Shown here piece by piece: positions 25,105 to 33,836 of a stretch of 53,116 nucleotides of DNA. The DNA comes from Bacteroidia bacterium (GTDB lineage: Bacteria; Bacteroidota; Bacteroidia; J057). Position 1 is the first letter of the stretch. Each line of letters opens with the position of its first letter. A model generated the notes under the pieces. It was not told the origin of the DNA. It saw only the letters and a list, made by a program, of their open reading frames with translations, and ran no database searches. The stretch lies in the NCBI GenBank assembly GCA_030430575.1, contig JAUIKF010000058.1:1-53116 (forward strand), written 5' to 3'. The position numbers and the translations under genes were made by a program.

Positions 25105-25818
25105 CTACCCAAATACCTCCGCAAATACCTTGATCGTCTGCGGGTAGCGAAAGCCTTCTATGTGGGTTTGGTAGTAGGCAAAAAGGGTTTTGATCAAATT
25201 TCGCTTTTGGTCGCTGTCGAAGGTGATGTCGCGACAGCTCTCAAGGTCGCTTTTGAGAAAGCGACGGAGTAGGGAAGACACAGCCTCTGTCTGTTGAGGG
25301 ACTGCCTTGAAAATCCCATTTTTATGGTCAAAATGCACATACTGCGCGTCTTTGCTCTGGTCATTCGGGCCAAAACCAAGATGGCGTGTCAGGTGCAGCA
25401 GGTAGTAGATGAAAATATGTACCAAACGCCGATCCGTCGTATCAATCGTCAAGATGACCTCCCGCAAAAACTGATACAGATTGGGGTTCGCCATCTCCTC
25501 CTTCACCGTGTCATAAAACACTTCCACCACTGCGAGGCCCAGCGAAAGCTTGACCGGATGTGTTTGGGCAGTTTGCAGCAACGTGTTGACCTTGGTCTCT
25601 GTAATCTTCTGCAGGCTGTGCTGATCCCGTTGATAAAATACCACATCCACGATAGATAGCGGCTGGAAATAGCTATGCGTCTTCCGCGACCGTGAGGAGC
25701 GAAATCCCCTGATAATAAAGCTCTTGATCCCAAACTCTTGGGTGTATAAAGTGGTGATCAGGTTGGAATCCTGATGCTTCAAGGTTTTGAGGACGATAGC
25801 TTCTGTTTTGAGGATCAC
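25105..25818 (-). CDS. recO: DNA repair protein RecO
   Basis: The 237-residue protein starts MILKTEAIVLKTLKHQDSNL, the OB-fold start typical of RecO (TxAIVL...S.LIT..T...G). It then has GFRSSRSRKTHSYFQPLSI, the basic segment after the OB fold, and a helical C-terminal domain. RecO helps RecR load RecA onto SSB-coated single-stranded DNA in the cytoplasm. The length is usual for Bacteroidota RecO. The gene follows a hypothetical gene on the same strand (142 bp gap). Confidence 0.93.
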   Translation of the reverse strand: MILKTEAIVLKTLKHQDSNLITTLYTQEFGIKSFIIRGFRSSRSRKTHSYFQPLSIVDVVFYQRDQHSLQKITETKVNTLLQTAQTHPVKLSLGLAVVEVFYDTVKEEMANPNLYQFLREVILTIDTTDRRLVHIFIYYLLHLTRHLGFGPNDQSKDAQYVHFDHKNGIFKAVPQQTEAVSSLLRRFLKSDLESCRDITFDSDQKRNLIKTLFAYYQTHIEGFRYPQTIKVFAEVFG

Positions 25819-25960
25819 AAGGAAGAGGGTTCGAGCGTTCTAGGTTCGATTGTTCGAAAGTTAAGGCTTAAAAGGAAAATTCAACGCTCAAATGCAAATT
25901 CAACTTCAAAAAAACAGCATAATTGAATTTGAGCTTGTGTTTGAGCTTGAGCTTTTCTTC

Positions 25961-26524
25961 TCAGCCGTTCATGCTATTCGGCGTGAGGAGGCGAGCTGGC
26001 CGCAATTCCAATGCGCGCATAATGGCGGCCTGCTCCTCTTCATAGACTTGAAGGAGGGGCGTGGTATCGGCTTCAGATTCGATGAGTGCGCGTTTGCTGC
26101 CGAGGGGAGAGAGGGGATTGTCTGTGAAGACCCATGTCTCAGAAATGGGAAGCTGCTGGCGCGCAGCGGCGATCATTGCCATTGGATCGGCGAGTTCTGG
26201 GCCATCAGCACCCTTGAGAACTGGCCCTACCACAAGTGCCTGGATTGGGGCAAGGAGTTGTTCCATCAACCCAGTTTTTACCTTGATTTCTCCTTTTTCC
26301 CAGTAGAACAAATTGCGTTGATCTGCCGAAAAGCCATTATTATACACCATAGCCTCGCTCATCAGGGTTGATAGCCGTTTGGTGACAAATCGGGTGTCCT
26401 TCACAGTACCGCCAAAGGCATCGTGAAGAATCAGGGCCTTCTCCTGAAATTTAAAATTGAAGACAAGGTTTTGGACAAAAAGCCTGTCGCGAAGGTTGGT
26501 CTCAGATAGGTATAAGAGAATCAA
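25961..26524 (-). CDS. Conserved-looking protein of unknown function next to recO
   Basis: The 187-residue product starts ILLYLSETNLRDRLFVQN and contains LILHDAFGGTVKDTRFVTKRL, MVYNNGFSADQRNLF and VVGPVLKGADGPELADP. No family motif is recognised, and no signal peptide or membrane helix is seen. The only usable start in frame is TTG (26524-26522); ATT would be an alternative. The gene lies between the DUF58 gene and recO on the same strand. The run of ordered motifs looks like a real conserved cytoplasmic protein. Confidence 0.7.
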   Translation of the reverse strand: MILLYLSETNLRDRLFVQNLVFNFKFQEKALILHDAFGGTVKDTRFVTKRLSTLMSEAMVYNNGFSADQRNLFYWEKGEIKVKTGLMEQLLAPIQALVVGPVLKGADGPELADPMAMIAAARQQLPISETWVFTDNPLSPLGSKRALIESEADTTPLLQVYEEEQAAIMRALELRPARLLTPNSMNG

Positions 26525-26559
26525 GAATGGAGAATTAAAAATTGAAAATGAATTCCCAA

Positions 26560-26648
26560 TTTAATCATTTTATCATCTACTCATCTAATCATCTACTCAT
26601 CTAATCATTCTCCCATTCTCCCATTCTCTCATCCCCTCATTCTATCAT
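26560..26648. repeat. Low-complexity TCATCTAATCAT / TCATTCTC tract
   Basis: A run of short TCATCTA, CTCATCTAATCAT and CATTCTCC units fills the gap between the DUF58 gene and the downstream unknown gene. On the transcribed minus strand it reads as GAATGAGA-like units. A similar tract lies at 28160-28270. It is probably non-coding repeat expansion. Confidence 0.7.
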
Positions 26649-26654
26649 TGCCTT

Positions 26655-27995
26655 TTACATCATCCCTCTAGCCTTGATTTCAAGGTACTTATTAAGAGAG
26701 TTGATGGTGAGGTTCTTGGGAGGGGTCAAAATAGCAATGATTCCGTGGCGCTCCAGTTCTTTGACGATTTGCTTTTTTTGGAAAGCAAAGTTCTCCCCAA
26801 CCGTTTTGATGTAGATTTCCTCGGTGTTTTCAGGCTTGGAGGAAAGAAGTTCTTTGAGTTCAGTATTTTCGAAGAAAACAACCATCAGCAAGTGATTGCG
26901 GGCCATTCGCTGGAGATAGGGCATCTGGCGCTTAAGGGCTGTGGTCGACTCGAAATTTGTGAAGAGGATCAGCAGACTGCGGTGGGAAATCATGTTTCGC
27001 ACTGTCGCATATAAGCGGGCATAATCTGCCTCCAAGAAATCAGTCTTTTGGTTGTAGAGCGCCTCTTGTATGCGCGCCATGTGAATGGCTTTGCTGCTAG
27101 CAGGTACTTTTGTACTGATACGTTCAGCAAATGTGATTAGCCCTGCCTTATCGTGCTTATACAAGGCGATATTGGCGAGGACGAGGGAGGTATTGATGGC
27201 GTAGTCCAGCAAACTCATGCCTTCAAACGGCATCTTCATCGTACGGCTCTTGTCGATAAGGAAAAAGACATTTTGGGCCTTTTCATCTGCATATTGATTC
27301 ACCATCAGCTTGCTGGCGCGAGCTGTCGCTTTCCAATTGAGCGTGCGGTAATCATCCCCACGAACATATTCTTTGATCTGCTCAAATTCTGTGGTATGCC
27401 CCAATCGGCGGACCTTCTTGACGCCGATGTCTCTCAGCCGATTCGAAATGGCCATGAGCTGATAGCGCCGCATTTGAAGGAAAGAGGGATAGGTGGGGAC
27501 CATGGTATCTTCTCCAAAGCGGTATCTCCGCCTCAACAATGCCAATGGACTGGACACATAGACATTTAATACCCCAAAATGATATTCACCTCTCGTCACA
27601 GGACGTAACATATACCGCTTGTCTAATTGCTCCCTTTTCCCCATTTTGAGATAAAAAACGAGGTCTCGCAACTGAAACTGAACAGGCAACTCATCGATGA
27701 TGTGAAGAGCCACGGGAAATTCATAGTGGTTGGTAAGTGCTAATACCACTTCGTTTTCGTCCCCATTCGAAAACCTATCGGGCGTTAGGCGTTCTGCTTC
27801 AAAGCCTTCCTTCTGGAGGAAAAGCATGAGGATATCCAGCAATACTACCCCTAAAAAAACCCAAAATCCCACTTTTGCCAGAATCATCATAGTCGGGAAG
27901 AAATACGCCGAAATGAACATAGCTACCAATCCCGCGATCACCATAAACAGGCGATTGGTGAGGAAAAGAGACAGGTAGAAAGATTTGAAAAACAT
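26655..27995 (-). CDS. DUF58 domain-containing membrane protein
   Basis: The 446-residue protein has two N-terminal membrane helices (residues about 14-60), a beta-rich region and a DUF58 segment (FEQIKEYVRGDDYRTLNWKATARASKLMVNQY, of which EYVRGDDYRTLNWKATAR is the signature). A von Willebrand A-like domain follows (FFLIDKSRTM, a MIDAS-like DxSxTM variant, LITF, LLILFTNFES). DUF58 proteins usually pair with MoxR ATPases, which is the case here: the MoxR gene is 279 bp upstream on the same strand. The complex may act as a membrane-associated chaperone for an envelope process; the substrate is unknown. Confidence 0.92.
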   Translation of the reverse strand: MFFKSFYLSLFLTNRLFMVIAGLVAMFISAYFFPTMMILAKVGFWVFLGVVLLDILMLFLQKEGFEAERLTPDRFSNGDENEVVLALTNHYEFPVALHIIDELPVQFQLRDLVFYLKMGKREQLDKRYMLRPVTRGEYHFGVLNVYVSSPLALLRRRYRFGEDTMVPTYPSFLQMRRYQLMAISNRLRDIGVKKVRRLGHTTEFEQIKEYVRGDDYRTLNWKATARASKLMVNQYADEKAQNVFFLIDKSRTMKMPFEGMSLLDYAINTSLVLANIALYKHDKAGLITFAERISTKVPASSKAIHMARIQEALYNQKTDFLEADYARLYATVRNMISHRSLLILFTNFESTTALKRQMPYLQRMARNHLLMVVFFENTELKELLSSKPENTEEIYIKTVGENFAFQKKQIVKELERHGIIAILTPPKNLTINSLNKYLEIKARGMM

Positions 27996-28005
27996 AGGGA
28001 GGGGA

Positions 28006-28270
28006 GTTCAGGGTTTAGGGTTCAGAGTTTAGGGTAGTTTAAAAAAGATTTTCATTCAAAATTCACCATTCAATCATTCAAAATTCATTGCTCCGAGGTT
28101 ATCGAGTATTTAGGGGAGAATTAGATGATTTTTTGAGCGTCAAGGGGTCATATTGAACGAAAAAAAAGAACCTCTCCTCATTTTATCATTTACTCATATA
28201 CTCCCTTCGATAAACTCAGGACAAGCATTTTCTCATTCTCTTCCTTCTCTCATTCTCTCATTCTCTCATT
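28006..28270. repeat. Simple-repeat intergenic region between moxR-like and DUF58 genes
   Basis: The gap holds two tandem 14-mers, GTTCAGGGTTTAGG (28006-28019) and GTTCAGAGTTTAGG (28020-28033). Several CATTCAAAATTCA units follow near 28052-28088, then a TCATTCTC/TCTCATTC pyrimidine tract to 28270, with a CCTTCGATAAACTCAGGACA fragment at 28204-28223 that resembles a dispersed intergenic repeat. No gene is seen. Confidence 0.6.
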
Positions 28271-28274
28271 TCCC

Positions 28275-29324
28275 CTACCTCGGCACCTCATAGCTCTCCA
28301 CCAGGCGTCGCACGATGGCGGCTGGGGTGGCTCCTTCCATTTCCTTCTCAGGCGTGAGGATGATCCGGTGTTGAAGGACAGGAGGGGCCATGAATTGGAT
28401 GTCTTCTGGGGTTACGAAATTGCGCCCACGCATCGCTGCCAGGGCCTTGGCCGTAGCCATGATATTGAGCGAGGCACGAGGAGAGGCACCGAGGAATAAG
28501 TCTTTATTGTTGCGGGTGTGGTTGACGAGTTTCACGATATAGGAAATCAAATGCTCATCGATGTGTACTGATCGCACAAGTGCCTGGTATTTCGCCACCT
28601 CTAGCGCATCCATGACGGGGCTAATAGCTTCAAGGTCATTCACAGATTTACGGTCGTGAAATTCGCTAAGAATGCGGATTTCCTCCTCCATACTAGGATA
28701 ATCTACCTCAATTTTAAATAAAAATCTGTCCAGCTGCGCTTCTGGTAGGCGGTAGGTGCCTTCCTGCTCAATGGGGTTTTGGGTGGCAATCACCATAAAT
28801 GGGGGCTTCATCTGATAGGTATGCCCATCGATCGTCACTTGTCGTTCTTCCATGACCTCAAAGAGGGCCGACTGGGTCTTGGCAGGTGCGCGGTTGATCT
28901 CATCGATCAGTATGAGACTGGCGAAGATAGGCCCTTTCCGAAATTCAAAAGCAGCCGTCTGGTTATTGAAAATGGAGGTTCCCAGCACATCTGAGGGCAT
29001 CAGGTCTGGGGTGAACTGAATCCGCGAAAACTTAATCGCCAATGTCTCCGCCAGCAGCTTCGCTGCCAGTGTCTTGGCGAGGCCAGGGACCCCTTCGATC
29101 AGGATATGGCCATCTGCCAATATCGCTGCGATCATCAAGTCGATCATGTGATCCTGGCCTACCATGATCAGCCGCATCTCGTCCTTGATCTGCTGGACGG
29201 CATTGCGCAATGCCAGCAGCTCAGGGCTGATCTGAAACTCATCTGCCTCCGCCTGAGGTTCTTCTTGTGACGTTACCAGGCTATCTTCTAGTGGATTTTC
29301 GAGGGGTTGGGGATCTTGTTCCAT
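28275..29324 (-). CDS. MoxR-family AAA+ ATPase
   Basis: The 349-residue protein is a MoxR-type AAA+ ATPase. It has an acidic N-terminal extension (about 30 residues), Walker A EGVPGLAKT (residues 77-85), Walker B LILIDEINRA (Asp141, Glu142) and the sensor-like region PFMVIATQNPIEQEGTYRLPEAQLDRF. The C-terminal part includes SPRASLNIMATAKALA and ATPAAIVRRL. MoxR proteins work as chaperones with VWA- and DUF58-containing partners. It lies upstream of the DUF58 gene and downstream of DUF4350/DUF4129 genes. The leader region, 16 bp before the ATG, contains a large palindromic repeat. Confidence 0.95.
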   Translation of the reverse strand: MEQDPQPLENPLEDSLVTSQEEPQAEADEFQISPELLALRNAVQQIKDEMRLIMVGQDHMIDLMIAAILADGHILIEGVPGLAKTLAAKLLAETLAIKFSRIQFTPDLMPSDVLGTSIFNNQTAAFEFRKGPIFASLILIDEINRAPAKTQSALFEVMEERQVTIDGHTYQMKPPFMVIATQNPIEQEGTYRLPEAQLDRFLFKIEVDYPSMEEEIRILSEFHDRKSVNDLEAISPVMDALEVAKYQALVRSVHIDEHLISYIVKLVNHTRNNKDLFLGASPRASLNIMATAKALAAMRGRNFVTPEDIQFMAPPVLQHRIILTPEKEMEGATPAAIVRRLVESYEVPR

Positions 29325-29340
29325 GTGTGTAATTGTTTAA

Positions 29341-29595
29341 GAGACCGCTCGGGCTTCGCAGACTCAGCCCTCGCTGCGAGATCGTTCGCTGTCGCTCACT
29401 GCGAGACCGCTCAGGCCGAAGACGGCCTTCGCTGCGGGACCGTTCGGCTCGAAGACTCGCCTCACTGCGGGATAAGAGGAGAAAACCTGCCTTTAGTCTC
29501 ACAGCGAGTCTTCGAGCGGTCCCACTTCTCACAGTGAGCCCTTCAGGGCGAGCGGTCCCACTTCCTACAGTGAGCCCTTCAGGGCGAGCGGTCTC
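29341..29595. repeat. GAGACCGCTC palindromic repeat element, copy 1
   Basis: The element begins GAGACCGCTC (29341-29350) and ends with its exact complement GAGCGGTCTC (29586-29595). Inside, four forward units of the type GRGAYCGYTC...CTGC come first, then a short asymmetric centre (AGAGGAGAAAACCTGCCTTT, 29473-29492), then three reverse units ending GAGCGGTCYC. On the minus strand the outer end supplies the TGA stop of the DUF4350 gene. A related element is at 34585-34778, sharing the centre TGCCTTTAGTCT and following ACAGCGAGTCT. It has no recognisable gene. Confidence 0.85.
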
Positions 29596-30814
29596 ACCGA
29601 GCGCTCATTGCGTAAAATTCTTCTATTAATGTATGTAATTCTATCAACGTATCTTCTGTAATGCTGTCTTGTCGGTGGACGCGTCCGATCATGCCACAGA
29701 TAGCCTGGATATGCCCTGTAGGTACCTCCGACTTGGCCGATAAGGTTTCGACAAAGGCAGGGGAGAGGTCATCTGTATGCATGAAATAGCGACTGCGAAT
29801 ATATTCTAATAAAACATTAATCTTTTTCTCTGCGATATTTTTATGGTTTTGACTTTGGAAATATAGCCTGCCAATGGTGTCTGTAAAGTCTAAGGTCAGG
29901 TTGGGGAGCGGTTTCACAATAGGGATTTTCCGCTGCTTTCTTTTCACCTCAAATGCGACAAAGAAAATAAGGCTATAGAGAAAAATGAGCCAAGCCCAAG
30001 TCAGCGACTCTTGGCTGAAGATGAAGCTCAGTTTGCCCGTTTTCCCTTCTAAGGCTAGCCTATTTAAGTTTTCCACCTTATAGTATTCATCCCAAAAAAT
30101 GGTGTGTTCCTCGGGGATAAAAGACAAAGCGGTTGAGATAAATTCGTGGTGATGCTTATAGAGCATGTGGTAATTGGTGAGGGCAAAAGGGGTACTGCAA
30201 AGGATAAAGGCTCCATTGCCTCTTTTTACCTTCAGTAAGATAGGCTGCCCTAAACTATTGGTCGCCAAGACTTCTGAGTCAAGGTAATTATAGGAATCAA
30301 AATACCCTTGCAGATTGGTCCAGAAAAACCGAAACGGTTTCTCCGATTTCAGGTCTGGTAACACAAAGTTGGCCTGATTGGAATCATCGGGCATGTCTAG
30401 GCGTCCATTGTTCCATTGGATGCGTGTGCTGATTTTCAGGCTATCTTTAAGGAAATCGGAGAAATTTTCAGCTGCCAAAAAAGCTACATTTCCCAATTCG
30501 ACAAAATCGATCAACTCTCGTGTATCATACTCATCGGGTCGATACTGTTGATTGATGACGACATATGCTGTGGGGGACCAGAATAGGGAATCGATGAACA
30601 ATCCATAGGTAGATAGGTCACTGGTGTAGACCTTGTCCGCATCAAAAATATCTCCTAAGTGGTCAAATACGATTTGGGAGCCATAGGGCCTATCGTCCAG
30701 CCGTGAAAAGGAAGGCGACCAGTCCAATGGATCCATCTTCTTCATCGACACAAAGGCAAGTGCGATGAGACAGGCGGCCATGAAGGCAGCTGGGATGTAA
30801 ATGGACTTGTTCAT
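29594..30814 (-). CDS. DUF4350-like membrane protein
   Basis: The 406-residue protein has an N-terminal membrane helix (about 5-24), an extracytoplasmic domain (about 30-265, with PYGSQIVFDHL and FLAAENFSDFLKDSL segments), a second membrane helix (about 270-290) and a cytoplasmic C-terminus. The features fit the DUF4350 family of proteins next to MoxR and DUF58 genes. The start overlaps the DUF4129 gene end by 4 bases (coupled). The last codons, CGG TGA, run into the palindromic repeat at 29341-29595. Confidence 0.85.
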   Translation of the reverse strand: MNKSIYIPAAFMAACLIALAFVSMKKMDPLDWSPSFSRLDDRPYGSQIVFDHLGDIFDADKVYTSDLSTYGLFIDSLFWSPTAYVVINQQYRPDEYDTRELIDFVELGNVAFLAAENFSDFLKDSLKISTRIQWNNGRLDMPDDSNQANFVLPDLKSEKPFRFFWTNLQGYFDSYNYLDSEVLATNSLGQPILLKVKRGNGAFILCSTPFALTNYHMLYKHHHEFISTALSFIPEEHTIFWDEYYKVENLNRLALEGKTGKLSFIFSQESLTWAWLIFLYSLIFFVAFEVKRKQRKIPIVKPLPNLTLDFTDTIGRLYFQSQNHKNIAEKKINVLLEYIRSRYFMHTDDLSPAFVETLSAKSEVPTGHIQAICGMIGRVHRQDSITEDTLIELHTLIEEFYAMSAR

Positions 30815-31554
30815 GTTACTTTCGCCTGAAAACGCCGAAATATACCTTGCATGGCTTCAAAGCCCCTTTTGCCTACCTCAAAATCGCCATACCATACATA
30901 CTCATACCGCAAGGTAAGGTCGGAGAATTCGCGACGTAGCGGGCTGGTCCTTAGTTCATAGAGATAATCTTGATTGGTCTTATTGATCTTCCACTGGATG
31001 CGGTTGGTCTTGGAGAGTACCTTGAGGGTCTCAAGGTAGAGGAGACGGACAGCTTCGCGGTAGTTGCCACTTTGGGTCGCGCGAGCGATGAGCTGCTCAA
31101 AATCCAGTTGCTGGATATCTCGGGGCATGTCTTCCAAGGTGACGGGGGTACGTTTTCCTTCCCTCCGGAAGGCCGACCGCACGTCTACTTTGAAGTAGAT
31201 CAGTACAAAGAACAGACTGCCTAGCACGGCAAATACATAGAGCATCACTTCTCCCCAACTCAGGCTGCCGACCGCATCGTCAAAGAAAAAGGAGAGAATG
31301 GCACTCCCTACCCGCTCCCAAAAGCCCGATTGCTCTTTTTGCAGGTTCCGTTTTTCCTTTTCATCCTCCTCCAATAAGTGCCGATCGTATTCGTATGCTT
31401 CGTCTGCAAGATATTGCTGACGGCGCGTCTCATCAAAGGAGCGAACCTCTACTGCCTCATCGTCTTGTGCCCAAATGACATCCTGAGCTTGGCAAGTGAT
31501 TGCCAGGCCCAGGAATAAGCAGATGCTTAGGATATGTCTGATGGTGCTATTCAA
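30811..31554 (-). CDS. DUF4129 domain-containing membrane protein
   Basis: The 247-residue protein has a signal peptide (residues 1 to about 23, ending CQAQ), a short acidic periplasmic part, a transmembrane helix (about 98-120) and a cytoplasmic C-terminal region. That region has ATQSGNYREAVRLLYLETL and RTSPLRREFSDLTLRYEYVW..., which match the DUF4129 pattern (a helical region ending in a YG-type motif). It is translationally coupled with the next gene by ATG/TGA overlap. Homologues are usual members of MoxR/DUF58 loci; their biochemical role is unknown. Confidence 0.87.
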   Translation of the reverse strand: MNSTIRHILSICLFLGLAITCQAQDVIWAQDDEAVEVRSFDETRRQQYLADEAYEYDRHLLEEDEKEKRNLQKEQSGFWERVGSAILSFFFDDAVGSLSWGEVMLYVFAVLGSLFFVLIYFKVDVRSAFRREGKRTPVTLEDMPRDIQQLDFEQLIARATQSGNYREAVRLLYLETLKVLSKTNRIQWKINKTNQDYLYELRTSPLRREFSDLTLRYEYVWYGDFEVGKRGFEAMQGIFRRFQAKVT

Positions 31555-31573
31555 ATAATTTTTACTTAATTCT

Positions 31574-32584
31574 TTACCCTATCCCTCCCTCATCTCCATC
31601 TTCTACCGAATCGCCATCTGAATCGCTTTCATCTCCAAGGCCACGGTCTCCCATTTCAGCGCCTATCTCATCGATGAGGCTATCTTCGTGCTGCTCTTCT
31701 TCTTGAAGGTTGAAGTATTGGAAGCCTGCGGCAGTGAGTACAACTGTAGAGAAGAACCCACTAATTAGCATATTGACTACAGCACTTCCAATAATTGTCA
31801 TTGTGGCCATAAAACCACTTCCTGTTAACCCTGCAAACATTCCCCCAAAAATTTGAATAACCCACTGGACAATTAGACTTATAATGATAATAATAGCTAT
31901 TACCCCGAAAGTTTGCCACCAGTGACCTTTGATCAGTCGGAAAGCACGGCTAATGGCAGTTGGAGAACTAATGTTTTCTTGCATTCTTGCTGGAAAGCTT
32001 AACGCAAGAATTGTGTAAAAGTAAGCAAGTGCGCAAAGAAAAAGCACAAAAAACAGTCCACCCAATAAGCCCGAATCTGCCGCGCCAGCTACTGCAAAGA
32101 GAATGATAAAGACAATTACGATTCCTACATATATTAATACATTCAATAAATAAAGTCCTAAATATGGCAAAAACATGTCTCTGACATATTTTTGAACATC
32201 ACGGAGTTCTACAACCCCATCAGGGGACTCATGGTAAGACCGCATAATGCCATAAACTGCTCCATAGAGGGTTGAGGTAGCTGCAAGTCCCAGCAAACCA
32301 ATTGTAATTGCTGCGGACACAAAAGAGGAACTACTAAACATTCTAAGTGCACTTTCCGCCATAGCCTCTGGATCCATTCCTCCTTGCAAGATAGATGTAA
32401 AGTCTAACATGCCGCCGATCAATACAGCTGAAGCAACAGCCATCATCAAGTAAATACTCCCGACAAACACTACCAGCGACAGCAGGTAGATGCGTGCATT
32501 TCTGAGCACAAAACGGATACTATCCTGGAGAAGGTCTCCAAAGTCTCTTGTTTGTAACAGGTTAAATTCTTTTGCTTGATCCAT
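31574..32584 (-). CDS. Multi-pass membrane protein with acidic C-terminal tail
   Basis: The 336-residue protein starts with a cytoplasmic N-terminus (FGDLLQDSIRFVLRNARIY) and has six predicted membrane helices between residues about 30 and 290. The N-terminus and helix pattern resemble membrane proteins commonly found next to DUF4129 and SpoIIM genes. The last ~45 residues are strongly acidic (LIDEIGAEMGDRGLGDESDS...) and would lie in the cytoplasm. It is 19 bp upstream of the DUF4129 gene and likely in the same operon. No catalytic motif is seen. Confidence 0.75.
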   Translation of the reverse strand: MDQAKEFNLLQTRDFGDLLQDSIRFVLRNARIYLLSLVVFVGSIYLMMAVASAVLIGGMLDFTSILQGGMDPEAMAESALRMFSSSSFVSAAITIGLLGLAATSTLYGAVYGIMRSYHESPDGVVELRDVQKYVRDMFLPYLGLYLLNVLIYVGIVIVFIILFAVAGAADSGLLGGLFFVLFLCALAYFYTILALSFPARMQENISSPTAISRAFRLIKGHWWQTFGVIAIIIIISLIVQWVIQIFGGMFAGLTGSGFMATMTIIGSAVVNMLISGFFSTVVLTAAGFQYFNLQEEEQHEDSLIDEIGAEMGDRGLGDESDSDGDSVEDGDEGGIG

Positions 32585-32691
32585 AATATAGAAGGTTAGT
32601 GAATAAGGAATAAATCAAATTAAAATTAAAAAGAAAATATGAACTGACTATCAGTGCATTATTATTGAGCCGAAATCAGTTTATTTACCTA

Positions 32692-33678
32692 TCAATAATT
32701 CATCATAATAGCTTCGGCTTTCAGCTTTCTTGAGAGTTTAATCGGGTACCAAACATAATACCAGCCAACAAAAATCGCCGACACCAAGATGATCAGCATA
32801 TTCAGGGCAAAAGGCATATCAGAATGGCGCGTCACATAGCCTTCCAGAAAGCCTGCCATGAGAAAGACTGGCACTAGGCCAAAGATAATCTTAATGCCTT
32901 TTTTGGCGGCTTCGGTCACAGCGTATTTGCGGGTGTGTGTTTTGGGAAAAAGGAAACTATGCCCTAATAGTAGCCCCGAACCCCCTGCTATTACAATAGC
33001 AGATAATTCCAGGGTCCCGTGAATGAAGACCACCGGCAAGGCATCTACGATCACGCCTTGATTGAAGAAGAACATGATGAAGCTGCCCACCATGATGCCA
33101 TTGCTGAACAAGATTTCCATCGTGAAATAGGAAAAAAATATTCCCATGGCAAAGGCCAGAAAGGCCACAGTGATATTGTTCAGAGAGATCCAGACAAATC
33201 CCTCAAATGAAGGCCCTTGTTTATAGACAGCTGTCGCGTCTCCTTGAGAGATATTGTCCAGGGTCATATTGACATAGGAATCCCCCATAATGGTTCGTAC
33301 ATAGCCTTGGTCCATGACCTCAGAAAAACCGCCGATCAGCATCCCAAATCCAAATATCAGGAAAGCATACCAGATAAAGCGATGGGATTCTCGGATGGTT
33401 AAAGGCAGGTCATAAGCCCAGAACTGAAAGAGCTGATTGCGCTTTTCTTTTTTGTTTTTGTAAATAAATAAATGAGTACGCGCTGCCAAGCCATTCAGGT
33501 AGCGGACAGATTGACTTTTTGGATAAAAAGTGCGCGCATAAGCCAAATCATCCGTAAGCTGTATATAAAGCTCTGCTAGGTGATCGGGATCGATAGATTC
33601 TTTTCCATCACTAAATAGCAACTCCTCGTATTCTAACCACTTATCTTTATTTTGGCGCAAAAAAGAAGGCTCTCTCAT
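32692..33678 (-). CDS. Stage II sporulation protein M family membrane protein
   Basis: The 328-residue protein has a cytoplasmic N-terminal helical part (MREPSFLRQNKDKWLEYEELL, about 95 residues) and then several membrane helices in the SpoIIM pattern, including NNITVAFLAFAMGIFFSYFT and the loop VVFIHGTLELSAIVIAGGSGLLLG, which is the family hallmark (HGxxELxA). This organism is not expected to sporulate; the SpoIIM fold is shared with many non-spore-formers. It is divergent from the RDD gene and is the first gene of the minus-strand membrane cluster. Confidence 0.9.
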   Translation of the reverse strand: MREPSFLRQNKDKWLEYEELLFSDGKESIDPDHLAELYIQLTDDLAYARTFYPKSQSVRYLNGLAARTHLFIYKNKKEKRNQLFQFWAYDLPLTIRESHRFIWYAFLIFGFGMLIGGFSEVMDQGYVRTIMGDSYVNMTLDNISQGDATAVYKQGPSFEGFVWISLNNITVAFLAFAMGIFFSYFTMEILFSNGIMVGSFIMFFFNQGVIVDALPVVFIHGTLELSAIVIAGGSGLLLGHSFLFPKTHTRKYAVTEAAKKGIKIIFGLVPVFLMAGFLEGYVTRHSDMPFALNMLIILVSAIFVGWYYVWYPIKLSRKLKAEAIMMNY

Positions 33679-33836
33679 CAGGAAATATCGTTATTGGGCT
33701 TGGTTTATGTGGTAATCTGTATATGTGTATAGGATAATAGGAGAAAATTACCAGGAACAAACGAAATTTAAGTAAACTTGTCACTAATTGTCAGCCAGAA
33801 GCTATTCCTATCCTAAAGTAAGCATTTTTTCTCAAT

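Noticed and set aside
28006-28037. Telomere-like repeats near 28,010.
   Set aside because: Only two 14-mers with one difference exist; this is an ordinary tandem duplication in an intergenic region.
29281-29629. Arg/Ser-rich open frames on both strands.
   Set aside because: They lie within the GAGACCGCTC palindromic element and are low in complexity.
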